DNA of 64,000 nucleotides from Ichthyophthirius multifiliis (lineage: Eukaryota; Ciliophora; Oligohymenophorea; Hymenostomatida): positions 1 to 64,000 of the forward strand of contig NW_004087568.1 in assembly GCF_000220395.1 (NCBI RefSeq). Direction: 5' to 3'. The notes beneath the pieces were generated by a model. That model had not been told where the DNA came from. It saw only the letters and a program-made list of their open reading frames with translations, and ran no database searches. A program made the position numbers and the translations under genes. Numbering within the stretch: the first letter of the stretch is position 1; the number at the start of each line of letters is the position of its first letter. This document shows positions 63,536 through 64,000 of the stretch, one piece after another.

Positions 63536-64000
63536 TGTATATATTTATTTATAGAATACCCGAAGTAAATCTAAATAATAGAAAATAAAAAAACAACTTA
63601 GTATATTAAATTTATGAAAACATAAACTAAAAAAAACATCCTTTTTTTCTATATTATTTAAATTTTTCGATTTTTTTCTATTGGCTATTTTTGATAATAT
63701 TTAATATTTTTATCTTATTTTTTTTGTAATAAAAACTAGTAAATTTACAAAATTTAATTATTAAAATTGACTATTCGTAAACATTAGCTTATTCATTTAA
63801 TATTTTTTCTTTAAATGGTAATTATCTTGCTTTAAAAAACCTTTAATTTTACACTGAAAATGATTTTTCTTTATTTTTTACTAATTCTCTCCAAGAAGTT
63901 TTCGAATAAACAAAAAATGATATTCTAATCAAATAATTATCATAAAATAATGATTATATATAGTTTCAATTTAATGAAAATATTTATTTAAAAGATCCTT
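59927..64000 (+). CDS. TmcB-like multi-pass membrane protein with PAS-like domain (3' end outside the window)
   Basis: Starts MNSCTINTLNIQKKISNLWN. The first 310 residues hold about seven hydrophobic helices (VYYILLITVFFLQL, IINLIILYMVCLLEFFFLII, VFYIILCLVQILTTIYTCII, EITIIIILVMFSYPQ and others). Then comes LILMGYIENHQQICNDKLCP, the G-Y-I-x-x-H-x-x-x-C-x-x-x-x-C-x-C motif of ciliate TmcB-like (tiny macrocysts B) proteins. After an intron at 61176-61230 follow NLIKAYYYLKSFIQKYQNK and a long helical part. After introns at 62039-62085 and 62326-62371 comes a PAS-like domain (SFFGYKDQEF, CISVWHDNFIVRLVETG, DGFIFPVKIYV, YILLDEKGKIKEFSKN). A low-complexity linker leads to a C-terminal helix (IFFYWLFLIIFNIFILFF) at about 63670; the frame is open at 64000. 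Several frame slips lie between 61300 and 63450. Probably a sensory membrane protein. Confidence 0.7.

Overview
The window looks like nuclear DNA of an oligohymenophorean ciliate. Long frames make sense only if TAA and TAG are read as glutamine and TGA is the sole stop. Genes are cut by short GT-AG introns of about 40-450 bp, base composition is extremely A+T-rich everywhere, and ciliate-type families such as a TmcB-like membrane protein occur. An Ichthyophthirius- or Tetrahymena-like hymenostome fits best; the species is inference. A 475-base N gap (31181-31655) and many one-base frame slips in A/T runs point to a draft assembly.

Left part (1-28.7 kb), gene-dense: mitochondrial haem chaperone CcmE (-), a very large TPR/pseudokinase protein (+), a FAF2/UBXD8-like UBX protein (+), a TBC1D23-like TBC-rhodanese protein (+), two unidentified coiled-coil proteins (+), a four-helix membrane protein (-), a three-repeat Myb protein (+), the small Fe-S factor ISD11 (-), a papain-family protease (+) and condensin SMC4 (-, nine exons).

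Middle (28.7-44.6 kb), gene-poor: AT-rich DNA, the gap, decayed coding relics, a Tc1/mariner-type transposon of about 2.97 kb with matching inverted ends and TA flanks (35617-38588), a partial unidentified gene beside it, a pepsin-like protease (40690-41760), and two poly-C tracts that stand out in this composition.

Right part (44.6-64 kb), gene-dense again: a winged-helix protein that may be the B-block subunit of TFIIIC, an F-x-P-K protein, a TatD-type nuclease, an SCYL2-like pseudokinase with adaptor-binding motifs, a small Lys/Ser/Thr-rich protein resembling ciliate linker histone, an unidentified multi-exon gene, and a TmcB-like PAS membrane protein running off the right edge.

The genes are unrelated housekeeping functions, each with its own promoter; there is no operon. 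I saw no tRNA, rRNA, CRISPR array or telomere repeat, and no clear evidence of an undescribed multi-gene system. The least explained items are the transposon's second gene, the poly-C pair, the GC-rich hairpin at 59301-59346 and the histone-like gene.
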